The notes under the pieces are model-generated. The model made no database searches and was not told the DNA's origin. It saw only the letters and a program-made list of their open reading frames with translations. 57,047 bases of DNA from an uncultured Eisenbergiella sp. (GTDB lineage: Bacteria > Bacillota > Clostridia > Lachnospirales > Lachnospiraceae). The DNA lies in NCBI GenBank assembly GCA_910585455.1, contig CAJUEL010000032.1, forward strand, positions 1-57,047, in the 5' to 3' direction. Position 1 is the first letter of the stretch, and the number at the start of each line of letters is the position of its first letter. This document shows, piece after piece, positions 9,188-16,793 of this stretch. Position numbers and translations under genes: made by a program.

Positions 9188-9220
9188 TACAGTACCGCAA
9201 AATGTATATGCGGTACTGTA
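9188..9220 (-). other. Perfect hairpin between precursor genes and processing genes
   Basis: TACAGTACCGCA (9188-9199) pairs perfectly with TGCGGTACTGTA (9209-9220) around a 9-base loop. There is no T run on either strand. It lies 45 bases after the last precursor stop and 30 bases before the transglutaminase-like start. Such a hairpin can protect the upstream message or partly stop transcription, giving more precursor than enzyme; that role is inferred. Confidence 0.7.
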
Positions 9221-9265
9221 TCAACAATAATTGAAAACATCGATTACATATTCTACATCACACCA

Positions 9266-9397
9266 TTAACACACTCCATTGCTTCCACAATGACCAGGGT
9301 TTGTACACTCAACATTATACAAAAATACACCTGTTTTTATTCTATTTTTTCTTTTTAGCGGAATCACCCTGTTTTTTACTGATATCATTTTCTTCAA
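9266..9397 (-). CDS. Candidate RiPP precursor peptide 3 (43 aa, Cys-rich tail)
   Basis: A short frame starts at TTG 9397, nine bases after GGAGG, and encodes 43 residues. The first 24 residues are strongly basic (KNRVIPLKRKNRIKT). The end reads LYNVEC followed by TNPGHCGSNGVC, with cysteines at 31, 37 and 43. LYN-x-EC is shared with the two neighbouring short genes, which are otherwise dissimilar at base level; this is what argues for real coding. It begins 17 bases after the stop of precursor 2. I infer a leader of roughly 23 residues and a three-cysteine core modified by the radical SAM enzyme upstream. Another TTG six bases earlier opens only a 20-codon frame without the motif. Confidence 0.75.
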   Translation of the reverse strand: MKKMISVKNRVIPLKRKNRIKTGVFLYNVECTNPGHCGSNGVC

Positions 9398-9414
9398 TAT
9401 TCAATTCCTCCTTT

Positions 9415-9540
9415 TTAGCATCCGGGTAAACACCTAAAATTCGACCCCGTTGAAGAGCATTCATTATTATAAAAATTTATTTTTGTCTTAATATTTTTTC
9501 CTTTCCGTACAAGTTTTTTATTTTTCTGATATTTTTTCAT
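9415..9540 (-). CDS. Candidate RiPP precursor peptide 2 (41 aa, Cys-rich tail)
   Basis: ATG 9540 sits seven bases after AAAGGAG and opens a 41-codon frame. The basic first half (KKYQKNKKLVRKGKNIKT) leads into NFYNNEC and the tail SSTGSNFRCLPGC, with cysteines at 28, 37 and 41. The FYN-x-EC motif and the count of three cysteines match precursors 1 and 3. Its stop codon runs straight into the ribosome site of precursor 3 (TAAAAAGGAGG), a packed arrangement typical of tandem precursor genes. It has no membrane segment and no GG leader end. Confidence 0.8.
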   Translation of the reverse strand: MKKYQKNKKLVRKGKNIKTKINFYNNECSSTGSNFRCLPGC

Positions 9541-9594
9541 GACACTCCTTTCATTTTCTAGTATTGCGTAAAAATGCAATAATCAAGCCAAATC

Positions 9595-9708
9595 CTACTT
9601 ATGACAATTACAAATAGAATTGTTTCCGCTCCCTGTACATTCCGTATTATAGAGCTTAATCTGTAAGCACTTTTTCTTTTCTGGTTTACGGTTCAATCTA
9701 ACTTTCAC
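9595..9708 (-). CDS. Candidate RiPP precursor peptide 1 (37 aa, Cys-rich tail)
   Basis: The start chosen is GTG 9708, eight bases after GGAGG, overlapping the end of the carrier-protein gene by 11 bases, which suggests translational coupling. ATG 9741 in the same frame (11 more residues, GGAGG at 11 bases) is an alternative. The product is basic at first (KVRLNRKPEKKKC), then reads IKLYNTEC and the tail TGSGNNSICNCHK. Counted from the YN-x-EC motif it has three cysteines like its two sisters, plus one cysteine before the motif. The longer GTG-free alternative would lengthen the leader but leave the core unchanged. This is the first of three precursor genes in the operon. Confidence 0.78.
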   Translation of the reverse strand: MKVRLNRKPEKKKCLQIKLYNTECTGSGNNSICNCHK

Positions 9709-10024
9709 TAGTTTGTCCTCCTTTCCATATAGTTTTCTCATTATTCCATTCACCTCCTTCCTCATCACACTCTTTTTCTTCTTCTGAGCCATTTCCTGTA
9801 AGAAATAGAATCAATTCACACATATCATCAATATTTATAAACATATTACGTACTAACATGGAATCCGGAAAATCTGTTTGAAAACATTCTTCTAATTCTG
9901 AAATTGCACTGATATACGTCAATGAATCCATTTCTTTTAAAGAAGCATCCGACGCCGCATCTACTCCATTTTCAGCTAATACCTCTACAATTTTACGATA
10001 CACCATTTCCTTATCTAAATACAT
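9698..10024 (-). CDS. Acyl-carrier-protein-related protein of the peptide operon
   Basis: This 108-residue acidic protein resembles acyl carrier proteins. The phosphopantetheine site appears as MDSLTYISAISELEE (Asp-Ser-Leu), followed by the helix around FQTDFPDSMLV and NIDDMCELILFL. The chosen start is ATG 10024 behind GGGAGGGG; an earlier in-frame start would overlap the radical SAM gene. The C-terminal tail of about 25 residues is very acidic and overlaps the first precursor gene. From memory, carrier-related proteins accompany clostridial Cys-rich peptide maturases (TIGR04069). The serine suggests it is really loaded with an acyl or aminoacyl group, which fits the BtrH-like protein two genes upstream. 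Confidence 0.8.
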   Translation of the reverse strand: MYLDKEMVYRKIVEVLAENGVDAASDASLKEMDSLTYISAISELEECFQTDFPDSMLVRNMFINIDDMCELILFLTGNGSEEEKECDEEGGEWNNEKTIWKGGQTSES

Positions 10025-10037
10025 AATTTCCCCTCCC

Positions 10038-11351
10038 TTATAATAATTTTGTAATATCATGATAACTATGCGCTATTTTTGCAAATTGTGGAATATATGG
10101 GCGAAGCATATCAAAACTATGTTCATTACAGTGATAAGTCTGTTTGAGCGGGCAACAAACTGAAGCACATGCGGCAAAAACCGAACAGGCTTTACAATCC
10201 TCTAAATTATCTATTCTTGGTGCCAACCAATAAGACAATTTATTTTCATCCAAATTCAACCCATTTTCTGTCAAATATCCCACATGGTTTATATCCTCGT
10301 ACAATGCAACTGTGCATTTATATACCTTCCCATCAGCGCCTATTACGAAAGCATTTCCTTTTGATGCATAGCAAATATAACTCAGATTATGCGCAAATGT
10401 GTATTCCTGATGCAATGAATGATATGACAAATTACAATTTTCGATAAATTCCGAAAATTCATCATCCGAACACAACAGTCTTTTTGATTCTTCCGTTTCA
10501 TTAGTCCACATTTTCCTGATCATAAAATTAAATCTGTTATCATCATTAAAAAAATTTACAATTTCTTTCACAAATTCAGTCCTGTCAGCAATGATATCAT
10601 TTGTCACGTTAGTGCGAAGTGAAATATTCCATATACCACTTTTAGATGTGTTTTTTATTGTTTTTAAATTATTCAAAATAATACCAAACGTTTTCCCGCC
10701 CGAACATAACGTTCTCTGCCTATCATGCGTTTTTTTATCACCATCAATTGTGATTTGAAAATGATTAATTTTTAATTTACGCAATCTCTCAAATGTTCTA
10801 TAATCGAGCAAATATGCGTTCGTAGTCATGGATGCCATATATGGTTTTTTTTCATTCTTACATATCTCGATGAATCTTTTTGATAAATTTTCAACAACAT
10901 CCAATGCCAGAAGCGGCTCACCTCCAAACCAGCCAATTGATAACCCCCGATACTTCCTCAGCTCTTTTCGCACAAACCGAACCAAATCCTCCTGCACTTT
11001 CTCATTCATAGAAGGTTTACTGAACGTTTCATAACAATATACGCAACGAAAATTGCACTGCTCTGTCGGCATTATAATCAATTCAAGATAGTTTTGATCA
11101 CAATATAACTTCTTAAGCATTTTCCCATATACATTTTGAAATTCATTTCTATCATCATCTACCAGAAAACCCGTTTCCAACAACAAATCCAACAATTCCT
11201 TTTTTTTGATTCCATCAGGAGTTTTCAGCGCTTTCTCTATTGCATCTTTCTTCTCTACATTCAAGCTTAAAATATTACCATTATTGGTATGAAATAAATA
11301 GTATACATTATCCTTTGACAGATAATCAATAATGTAAATGCTTTTTTTCAT
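10038..11351 (-). CDS. Radical SAM/SPASM peptide maturase
   Basis: This 437-residue enzyme has the radical SAM cluster site CNFRCVYC (Cys99, 103, 106) after an N-terminal region of about 85 residues that may hold a leader-binding fold. WFGGEPLL and FQITIDGD are the usual SAM-domain motifs. The C-terminal SPASM region has clustered cysteines from CYASKGN and YKCTVAL through CKACSVFAACASVCC, able to bind extra iron-sulfur clusters. Enzymes of this type make thioether or carbon-carbon links in cysteine-containing peptides. It resembles, from memory, the clostridial maturase called CcpM. It lies 7 bases after the BtrH-like gene and 13 before the carrier gene; the three Cys-tailed peptides just downstream are the obvious substrates. 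Strongly AT-rich. Confidence 0.92.
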   Translation of the reverse strand: MKKSIYIIDYLSKDNVYYLFHTNNGNILSLNVEKKDAIEKALKTPDGIKKKELLDLLLETGFLVDDDRNEFQNVYGKMLKKLYCDQNYLELIIMPTEQCNFRCVYCYETFSKPSMNEKVQEDLVRFVRKELRKYRGLSIGWFGGEPLLALDVVENLSKRFIEICKNEKKPYMASMTTNAYLLDYRTFERLRKLKINHFQITIDGDKKTHDRQRTLCSGGKTFGIILNNLKTIKNTSKSGIWNISLRTNVTNDIIADRTEFVKEIVNFFNDDNRFNFMIRKMWTNETEESKRLLCSDDEFSEFIENCNLSYHSLHQEYTFAHNLSYICYASKGNAFVIGADGKVYKCTVALYEDINHVGYLTENGLNLDENKLSYWLAPRIDNLEDCKACSVFAACASVCCPLKQTYHCNEHSFDMLRPYIPQFAKIAHSYHDITKLL

Positions 11352-11357
11352 TTTCTT

Positions 11358-12434
11358 TTATCCTCGCTTTGACAAAATTCTCAATAACTGTCTAGTAAAT
11401 AATATTTCCTTTTCTCTATTTTCCGCTAATTTCTCATATAGTCTATCCAAAATCATTTCCTTATGGCTTAAATTTTTAGCTATGCTACACTTTAAAAAAA
11501 GCATACACATCTGATGTGTTTCCTCGATCAATTCCCCTATCAGTGTATTGCACTCTAGATTTTTTTCAATATATCCTTCCCGTTCAAGATATTCAATCCG
11601 CAATCTCATTAACACTTTATGATTATATATTGTATAAAAAGACTGTCTGCCAAACCATGTATCACTTCCATAATCTCGCACATAATCTACATGTTTTTTC
11701 AAAATGTCATAAACTTGAATTCCCCATTTATGCCGTTTCTTTTCATCACCAGGCATATCGTTCATTCTAGTACACCAATTTACAGTATTATCTCCATTCA
11801 AGTAATCAAATAATGATTGTTTTAATCTGTCTATATAAAACTCCTTATATATTTCACCTAAAAACTTTATCTTTATTCTATGCCGTGATATATCAAATCT
11901 ATAAAACTGAAAACAAAAATAATCATCTATAAACCTTTCTCCGCGTAAATTTCCAATTTTTTCCTTATCTCTATAGTTTTGTATTGCTGCTAAAACATCA
12001 TCAATATCGCATATTTGAAAAGAATACTTCCCATTAATAAAATGGTCTCCACAATAAAAAACTTTTTTTTCCAAATCATATCCATATATGAATAATTGAT
12101 GCAATCCAACATCCAAATTATATAACTTCAACATAGATGATTCCACATAAACAGATACATAATATCCATCATTTATCATCTTAACAATAAAATCTCTATA
12201 TGTTGAAAAAGTACTTACTACAGAAAAACTAATTTCACCATAATTGATAAATGGACAATTATAAACATCGAAATCAAAATAATCTATAGTATATTCATCT
12301 GTACCAAATAACTGTACAAAATTAGATAATATCCAACCTTCCATTTCATCATGACATTGCAGTATTGCCAGTGCGTGTCCAGTCGATGGATAACAATCGA
12401 CAATCGGGTACTTTACATCTAATATTTTTTTCAT
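11358..12434 (-). CDS. BtrH/C39-like papain-fold protein, first gene of the peptide operon
   Basis: This 358-residue protein shows a cysteine-peptidase-like N-terminal domain: Cys14 in DCYPSTGHALAIL, His112 in LHQLFIYGYD and Asp130 in VFYCGDHF. This pattern is that of BtrH-type acyltransferases and C39 peptidases. The C-terminal 200 residues are helical and unrecognised. In butirosin synthesis BtrH moves an acyl group from a carrier protein to an amine; the carrier-like protein encoded two genes downstream makes an analogous role likely here, though leader cleavage is the other option. It is cytoplasmic, with no signal peptide. Its promoter region holds a dyad at 12484-12517. Very AT-rich, suggesting transfer. 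Confidence 0.72.
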   Translation of the reverse strand: MKKILDVKYPIVDCYPSTGHALAILQCHDEMEGWILSNFVQLFGTDEYTIDYFDFDVYNCPFINYGEISFSVVSTFSTYRDFIVKMINDGYYVSVYVESSMLKLYNLDVGLHQLFIYGYDLEKKVFYCGDHFINGKYSFQICDIDDVLAAIQNYRDKEKIGNLRGERFIDDYFCFQFYRFDISRHRIKIKFLGEIYKEFYIDRLKQSLFDYLNGDNTVNWCTRMNDMPGDEKKRHKWGIQVYDILKKHVDYVRDYGSDTWFGRQSFYTIYNHKVLMRLRIEYLEREGYIEKNLECNTLIGELIEETHQMCMLFLKCSIAKNLSHKEMILDRLYEKLAENREKEILFTRQLLRILSKRG

Positions 12435-12460
12435 CCATGATCACCCATAATATTTTTGGA

Positions 12461-12517
12461 TAGATAACATAAAAACTATCAGCATGCAAGGGTAAAAATA
12501 TATTTTCACCCTTGCAT
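12461..12517 (-). promoter_or_regulatory. Candidate promoter and dyad operator of the peptide operon
   Basis: On the minus strand TTGCAT (12484-12489) and TATCTA (12461-12466) stand 17 bases apart, just upstream of ATG 12434. The -35 box is the inner end of an inverted repeat, ATGCAAGGGT (12484-12493) and ACCCTTGCAT (12508-12517). The dyad could be an operator, or the tail terminator of the sugar transporter operon upstream. The -10 box is weak. Confidence 0.4.
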
Positions 12518-12544
12518 CATTTCATATATTTCTTTCATCCCATC

Positions 12545-12572
12545 AAAAAAACACGAGATAATTATACGTGTT
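12545..12572 (-). terminator. Weak intrinsic terminator after the sugar ABC operon
   Basis: On the minus strand AACACG and CGTGTT form a 6-bp stem directly followed by a run of seven T, nine bases after the permease stop codon. Confidence 0.5.
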
Positions 12573-12580
12573 ATTAAAGA

Positions 12581-13495
12581 TCAGCCCTTCACCGCCCCGA
12601 TCATAACGCCCTTTTCAAAGTACTTCTGCACGAACGGATATACGCACAGGATAGGCAATGTAGACACGATGATGATCGCATACTTAACCTGATCGGCAGA
12701 GGACTGTCCATAGCCGCCCTGCACGCCGCCGTTGCCGCTGGCAAAGGCCTGGTTTAACAGCAATATCTCACGCAACACAATCTGCAGCGGTGCGTTGTCC
12801 GCGTTGCTGTTGAACATCAACGCGTTAAAGAAATCATTCCAGTGGAACACACCATAGTACAGAATCAGCACGGAAATCACCGCCTTGGACAGCGGCATAA
12901 CCACCTTCGCAAAGTAGTTAAAATGGGAGCATCCGTCCAGCACCGCCGCCTCATACAGATCCTCCGGTATGGAATTGGCGATAAAGGTTCTCGCAACAAT
13001 CAGATTGTAGGTATTGACCGCCACAAAGATGATCAGGATCGTTTTCGTGGAAATCAGGTTCAGAGAGCTGATCGTCATGTACAACGGAACCAGACCGCCG
13101 GAAAAATACATGGTGAACACGAAATACATCATCACCTTGTTGCGCGCCTTGAAATTCTTTCTGGAAAGCGCATATGCCGCGGGCATCGTCACTGCCATGT
13201 TGAGCAGCGTACCTGCTACCACGTAAATGATCGTGTTCAAATAACCCTTCCAGATTCGGGTATCATCCAGAATCTGCTGATAACCGTAAAACCGGACGTC
13301 CTTGGGCCAGAAGGTCACCGCGCCCTGGTTGACCAGGTTGGAGTTACTGATCGAAGCGATGACGACGAACCAGAGCGGATATACAATTATGATAAAAATC
13401 AGAATACTCAGGATCAGAACCGCTGCGCCGAATATCTTATCGGGCAGATTGTTGCTTCTTACTTCACCTGTCGAAGTGCTTTTCACATTTGCCAT
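12581..13495 (-). CDS. Carbohydrate ABC transporter permease (LplC/YtcP-like, MalG type)
   Basis: This 304-residue inner-membrane permease has about six membrane segments and the cytoplasmic EAA loop (IPEDLYEAAVLDGCSHFNYF). It belongs to the CUT1 sugar-uptake family and most resembles LplC/YtcP-type subunits, which end GVMIGAVKG. It lies 13 bases after its partner permease and starts with ATG behind GGGGGGAAG. No ATPase gene is present; such systems usually borrow a shared MsmX-type ATPase encoded elsewhere. Substrate is unknown; complex oligosaccharides are typical. Confidence 0.92.
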   Translation of the reverse strand: MANVKSTSTGEVRSNNLPDKIFGAAVLILSILIFIIIVYPLWFVVIASISNSNLVNQGAVTFWPKDVRFYGYQQILDDTRIWKGYLNTIIYVVAGTLLNMAVTMPAAYALSRKNFKARNKVMMYFVFTMYFSGGLVPLYMTISSLNLISTKTILIIFVAVNTYNLIVARTFIANSIPEDLYEAAVLDGCSHFNYFAKVVMPLSKAVISVLILYYGVFHWNDFFNALMFNSNADNAPLQIVLREILLLNQAFASGNGGVQGGYGQSSADQVKYAIIIVSTLPILCVYPFVQKYFEKGVMIGAVKG

Positions 13496-13508
13496 CTTTC
13501 TTCCCCCC

Positions 13509-14459
13509 TTACATCAAGCCTGTTCCGGTGACTTTCTTAGATATCCAGTTGGTAAGTATCAGGAATATAAAGTTCACCAGAGTGTTAAACAGTCCGACAG
13601 CAGTACCGAAGGAGAACTGGGAGGACCTGATACCGACGCTATACACATAGGTAGAAATAACCTGAGACACGCCGAGATTCAGGGGATTCTGCATCAGGAA
13701 AACCTTGTCGAAACCGACGCTCAGCACGTTACCCATATTCATAATCAACAGGATCATGATGGTAGGCAGGATCGCCGGAAAATCGATATGCCACATGATC
13801 TGCCAACGATTCGCGCCGTCGATCTTACAGGCATCATAAAGCTGGGTGTCCACAGAGGAAAGCGCCGCAATGTAAATGATACTGTTCCACCCCATGCCCT
13901 GCCAGACGCCGGTCAGCACATACAGCGGAACAAAGGTCTTCGCACTGCCCAGAATATTGACATCCTGCGCCACCAGCCCGATGCTCTTTAGAAGGTTGGC
14001 AATTACGCCGCTGTTGTTCTGGAACAGTACATTGATCATGGAGACCATAACCACAACGGAAATGAAGTAGGGGATATAAACGGTAGTCTGCACCACCCGC
14101 TTCCATTTCTTATTCCGCAGCTGATTGATGATCATCGCCAGAATAATCGGGGCAGGAAAGCCCACCACGATGCTGGTAAAGGAGATCACAAAGGTATTTC
14201 GCAGGGTCGGCCAGAACATGTTGCTGGTGAAATACTGCTGGAAGTATTTCATGCCCACCCATTTTCCGCCGGTGATACCGGTGGAAAAGCTGTATTCCCT
14301 GAATGCCAGCTGGACGCCGTACATCGGGATATAGCAGAAAATAAAAATATAGACAACTGCCGGAAGCAGCATGACCCAGAGCTGCCAGTTATGTTCCAGA
14401 TACTTTTTGAACCGGAAGGAAAGGCTCTTATTTCCGGCGGATTCACTATTTTTCCCCAT
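13509..14459 (-). CDS. Carbohydrate ABC transporter permease (LplB-like, MalF type)
   Basis: This 316-residue permease pairs with the next gene. It has six membrane segments and an EAA loop seen as DTQLYDACKIDGANRWQIMWHIDFP. The chosen start is ATG 14459, with AAAGGA nine bases upstream; an upstream in-frame ATG at 14534 would add an unlikely 25-residue tail and lacks a ribosome site. It follows the binding-protein gene after a hairpin-bearing spacer of about 200 bases. Role: membrane channel of an oligosaccharide importer, inferred from family and context. Confidence 0.92.
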   Translation of the reverse strand: MGKNSESAGNKSLSFRFKKYLEHNWQLWVMLLPAVVYIFIFCYIPMYGVQLAFREYSFSTGITGGKWVGMKYFQQYFTSNMFWPTLRNTFVISFTSIVVGFPAPIILAMIINQLRNKKWKRVVQTTVYIPYFISVVVMVSMINVLFQNNSGVIANLLKSIGLVAQDVNILGSAKTFVPLYVLTGVWQGMGWNSIIYIAALSSVDTQLYDACKIDGANRWQIMWHIDFPAILPTIMILLIMNMGNVLSVGFDKVFLMQNPLNLGVSQVISTYVYSVGIRSSQFSFGTAVGLFNTLVNFIFLILTNWISKKVTGTGLM

Positions 14460-14591
14460 AGTCGTATTTCCTTTCTCACTACCTGATTGGGTGCACTCCG
14501 GATAAGTCCGGAACGCGTCCCGTTTTGTCCGCACGCCTCATATCGTGCGCCTGTTTTGGCAAAACGTCCGAAAACCGGCCGCTTATGGATT

Positions 14592-14632
14592 GGAAAAGGG
14601 CGCAGGGTTTTGTAATACCCTCCGCCCTTTCC
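14592..14632 (-). other. Intercistronic hairpin after the binding-protein gene
   Basis: GGAAAAGGGCG (from 14592) pairs with CGCCCTTTCC (to 14632) with a small bulge, 35 bases after the solute-binding stop codon. Hairpins at this place commonly stabilise the binding-protein message or reduce read-through, giving excess binding protein over permeases. It is not followed by a T run on the minus strand. Confidence 0.6.
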
Positions 14633-14666
14633 ATAGTTATGATCGCTGCTTTAGCGCCAAAGCAGA

Positions 14667-16361
14667 TTAGTTGTTCGCCAGATATTCGTCAAAGGCTTTC
14701 TGACGGATTTCCAGAACCTGATCGAGCCCTGCATCCTTTACACTCTGCACATAGGAATCCCATGTAGAGTCGATGTCCGCTTCACCGGTCATCCACAGAG
14801 ACCACTGGTTGTTGATGATGTTATTGATATTCGCCTGGGCAAGAGCCATGGTGTTCTGGTCTTCCTGGGAATACTTCATGAACATCTGCGGATAAGTATC
14901 GGTCTTGTCAGCCTTCGCCAGCACCTCATCGTATACCTTTCTCTCTTCCAGAGCATAGGTCATATCCTCGGACATTTCCACTTCGCTGGCTCTTCTGATG
15001 TACATGGGTGCATTGTCAGCAAAGGTGCTGGTCCATTTCCATGTGCCAGGGTCAGTATCGGGATCCTGAGGAGGCAGTACCTTATAGCTGTTGTCGCCGG
15101 TCTTCTCCAGATTGCCGTCTGTGATGCCGCCGAACAGCGCTTCCACGCTGTGGGTCTGGTCATAGAAACGGTCGATGAAGCGCATAGCCGCTTCGGGATT
15201 GGAACATTTTGCGCTCACAACAGCCCTGTCGCTGGAGATATTCAGTCCGGTGTAGTCGTCTCTCCATCTCACATCATAGGTGCCGGGCTCACAGTCGATA
15301 TCATACTCCAGAGCCGGAAGGGGCACATACTGGCTGTGCAGAGTCGGTCCAAACTTATCGGTCTCTTCCCATCCTGCAACTACGCCCACCAGCGCATCGC
15401 CCGCTTCGTTACCTCTGGAAAGGGACTGGAACATGGAATAATCGTTGGTTACCGCGTTGCTGTTGATAACACCGTTGGAATACAGATCAGCCACATACTT
15501 CATGAACAGCTTGTATCTTTCATCAATCGCGTAGTTCTTGATGGTGCTGTCTTCCGCAAAGTAGCCGTCATACGCCCAGTTGGTCAGCTGGATGCCCAGA
15601 GCGCCCAGCCAGTTCAGCAGACCGTATGCGCTGCCATGCCAGCCGTTGAAGTCCAGCGGAATCTCATCATTAGGATCACCGTTGCCATTCGCATCCTGCT
15701 CCTTGAAAGCGATCAGCACGTCCTTCAGCTCAGAGAAGGTGGTGGGCATTTCCAGATTCAGGTTGTTCAGCCATTCCTGGTTGATGAATACAACAGTATT
15801 GGTTTTCGGCCATTTCCCCTGGAACTTGGGCACGCAGAAGATTCTGCCGTCCATCTGGGTTACCAAAGCCTTACAGTCGGGTTCCTCGTTGAAGAGCTGT
15901 ACGATATTGGGTGTCAGATCTTCGTTGATGTAATCAGCCATGTTCAAGAACAGACCGTCATACATCATATAGTCTGCATTGTTCGTCGCACTGATCAGGA
16001 TGTCCGGAATATCGCCGGATGCGAATCTGGTGGATTTGATCGTATCCCAGTCCGCACGGATCAACTCCCACTCGATCTCAACGCCGGCTTCCGCTTCCAT
16101 CTCCGCCACATACTCCATGTCGTCCACATCCTGAGTCAGGGAATGCAAACACGCCAGAGCTTTCAGCTTCACAACCTCTCCGTTGGACGCAGCCGCCTGG
16201 TCGCCGGAGTTGTCCGCCGCATCACCCGAATCGCTGGATGCCGCGCTGTCCGCTGCCGGCTGATTGCCGGAGTCTGCCGGTGCGCTGCTGTTTCCACAGC
16301 CTGCCAGCATGGATGCCACCATCGCCGTAGAAAGAAGCGCTGCTAACAGTTTCTTTTTCAT
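14667..16361 (-). CDS. Extracellular solute-binding lipoprotein (LplA-like)
   Basis: This 564-residue lipoprotein captures sugar for the permease pair downstream. The signal peptide ends in the lipobox LAGC with Cys22, followed by a Ser/Ala/Asp-rich linker of about 40 residues. The mature part has the family-1 binding-protein pattern, including DIPDILISATNNADYM and WRDDYTGLNIS. The start is ATG 16361 with GGAGG seven bases upstream; an in-frame ATG six codons earlier has no such site. It is the first gene of a three-gene uptake operon facing away from the AraC regulator at 16794. Confidence 0.93.
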   Translation of the reverse strand: MKKKLLAALLSTAMVASMLAGCGNSSAPADSGNQPAADSAASSDSGDAADNSGDQAAASNGEVVKLKALACLHSLTQDVDDMEYVAEMEAEAGVEIEWELIRADWDTIKSTRFASGDIPDILISATNNADYMMYDGLFLNMADYINEDLTPNIVQLFNEEPDCKALVTQMDGRIFCVPKFQGKWPKTNTVVFINQEWLNNLNLEMPTTFSELKDVLIAFKEQDANGNGDPNDEIPLDFNGWHGSAYGLLNWLGALGIQLTNWAYDGYFAEDSTIKNYAIDERYKLFMKYVADLYSNGVINSNAVTNDYSMFQSLSRGNEAGDALVGVVAGWEETDKFGPTLHSQYVPLPALEYDIDCEPGTYDVRWRDDYTGLNISSDRAVVSAKCSNPEAAMRFIDRFYDQTHSVEALFGGITDGNLEKTGDNSYKVLPPQDPDTDPGTWKWTSTFADNAPMYIRRASEVEMSEDMTYALEERKVYDEVLAKADKTDTYPQMFMKYSQEDQNTMALAQANINNIINNQWSLWMTGEADIDSTWDSYVQSVKDAGLDQVLEIRQKAFDEYLANN

Positions 16362-16793
16362 ACAATGTCCTCCATTCATGTTTTTGTCTAAAATGCCTTT
16401 GCATTCTATACATTTTTCCAGTCAAATTTCACAAATTCAAAAAGGTGAAACAAAAATCGACTCTAATTTTATTGTTATTCCTTTTTACTTTGTGCAACTT
16501 GACTATGTTTAAATAATATCAAAATATTTTAGAATTGTAAATAGCTTATTTATACATTTCGTATCATTTTGTCATTCTTTTCTCATTTTGCTGCTGTCCT
16601 TTTGACACTTTTTTTTGAAAATCAGCGATATTTAACCGCAAAATGACGGACATCGTCACATTTTACTCCCTTTTCACATGGTCTATCGTTACAACACTCC
16701 CTTTACTTTTTGTTTTTTTTCCGGTAAACTGTTAGATATTGAGGCTGTTTCTTTTTCATGCAGTCATTCCAATCACGATAAAAGGGGAAATAT
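16362..16793. promoter_or_regulatory. Divergent intergenic region between sugar operon and AraC gene
   Basis: This AT-rich gap of 432 bases has no gene. On the minus strand TTGTGA (16429-16434) and TATAGA (16405-16410), 18 bases apart, are a plausible promoter for the binding-protein gene. The AraC-type regulator at 16794 probably binds here; I could not pick out a repeated half-site with confidence. Confidence 0.45.

Noticed and set aside
9340..9403. Twenty-codon frame from the first TTG before precursor 3
   Set aside because: Closer to the ribosome site but without the YN-x-EC motif shared by the other two.
9595..9792. A 65-codon version of precursor 1 starting at 9792
   Set aside because: It would overlap most of the carrier protein's tail; GTG 9708 has the better ribosome site and matches its sister peptides in length.
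15150..16346. Long open frame opposite the sugar-binding protein gene
   Set aside because: It is a shadow of a GC-rich coding strand; the lipoprotein on the other strand has a lipobox and family motifs.
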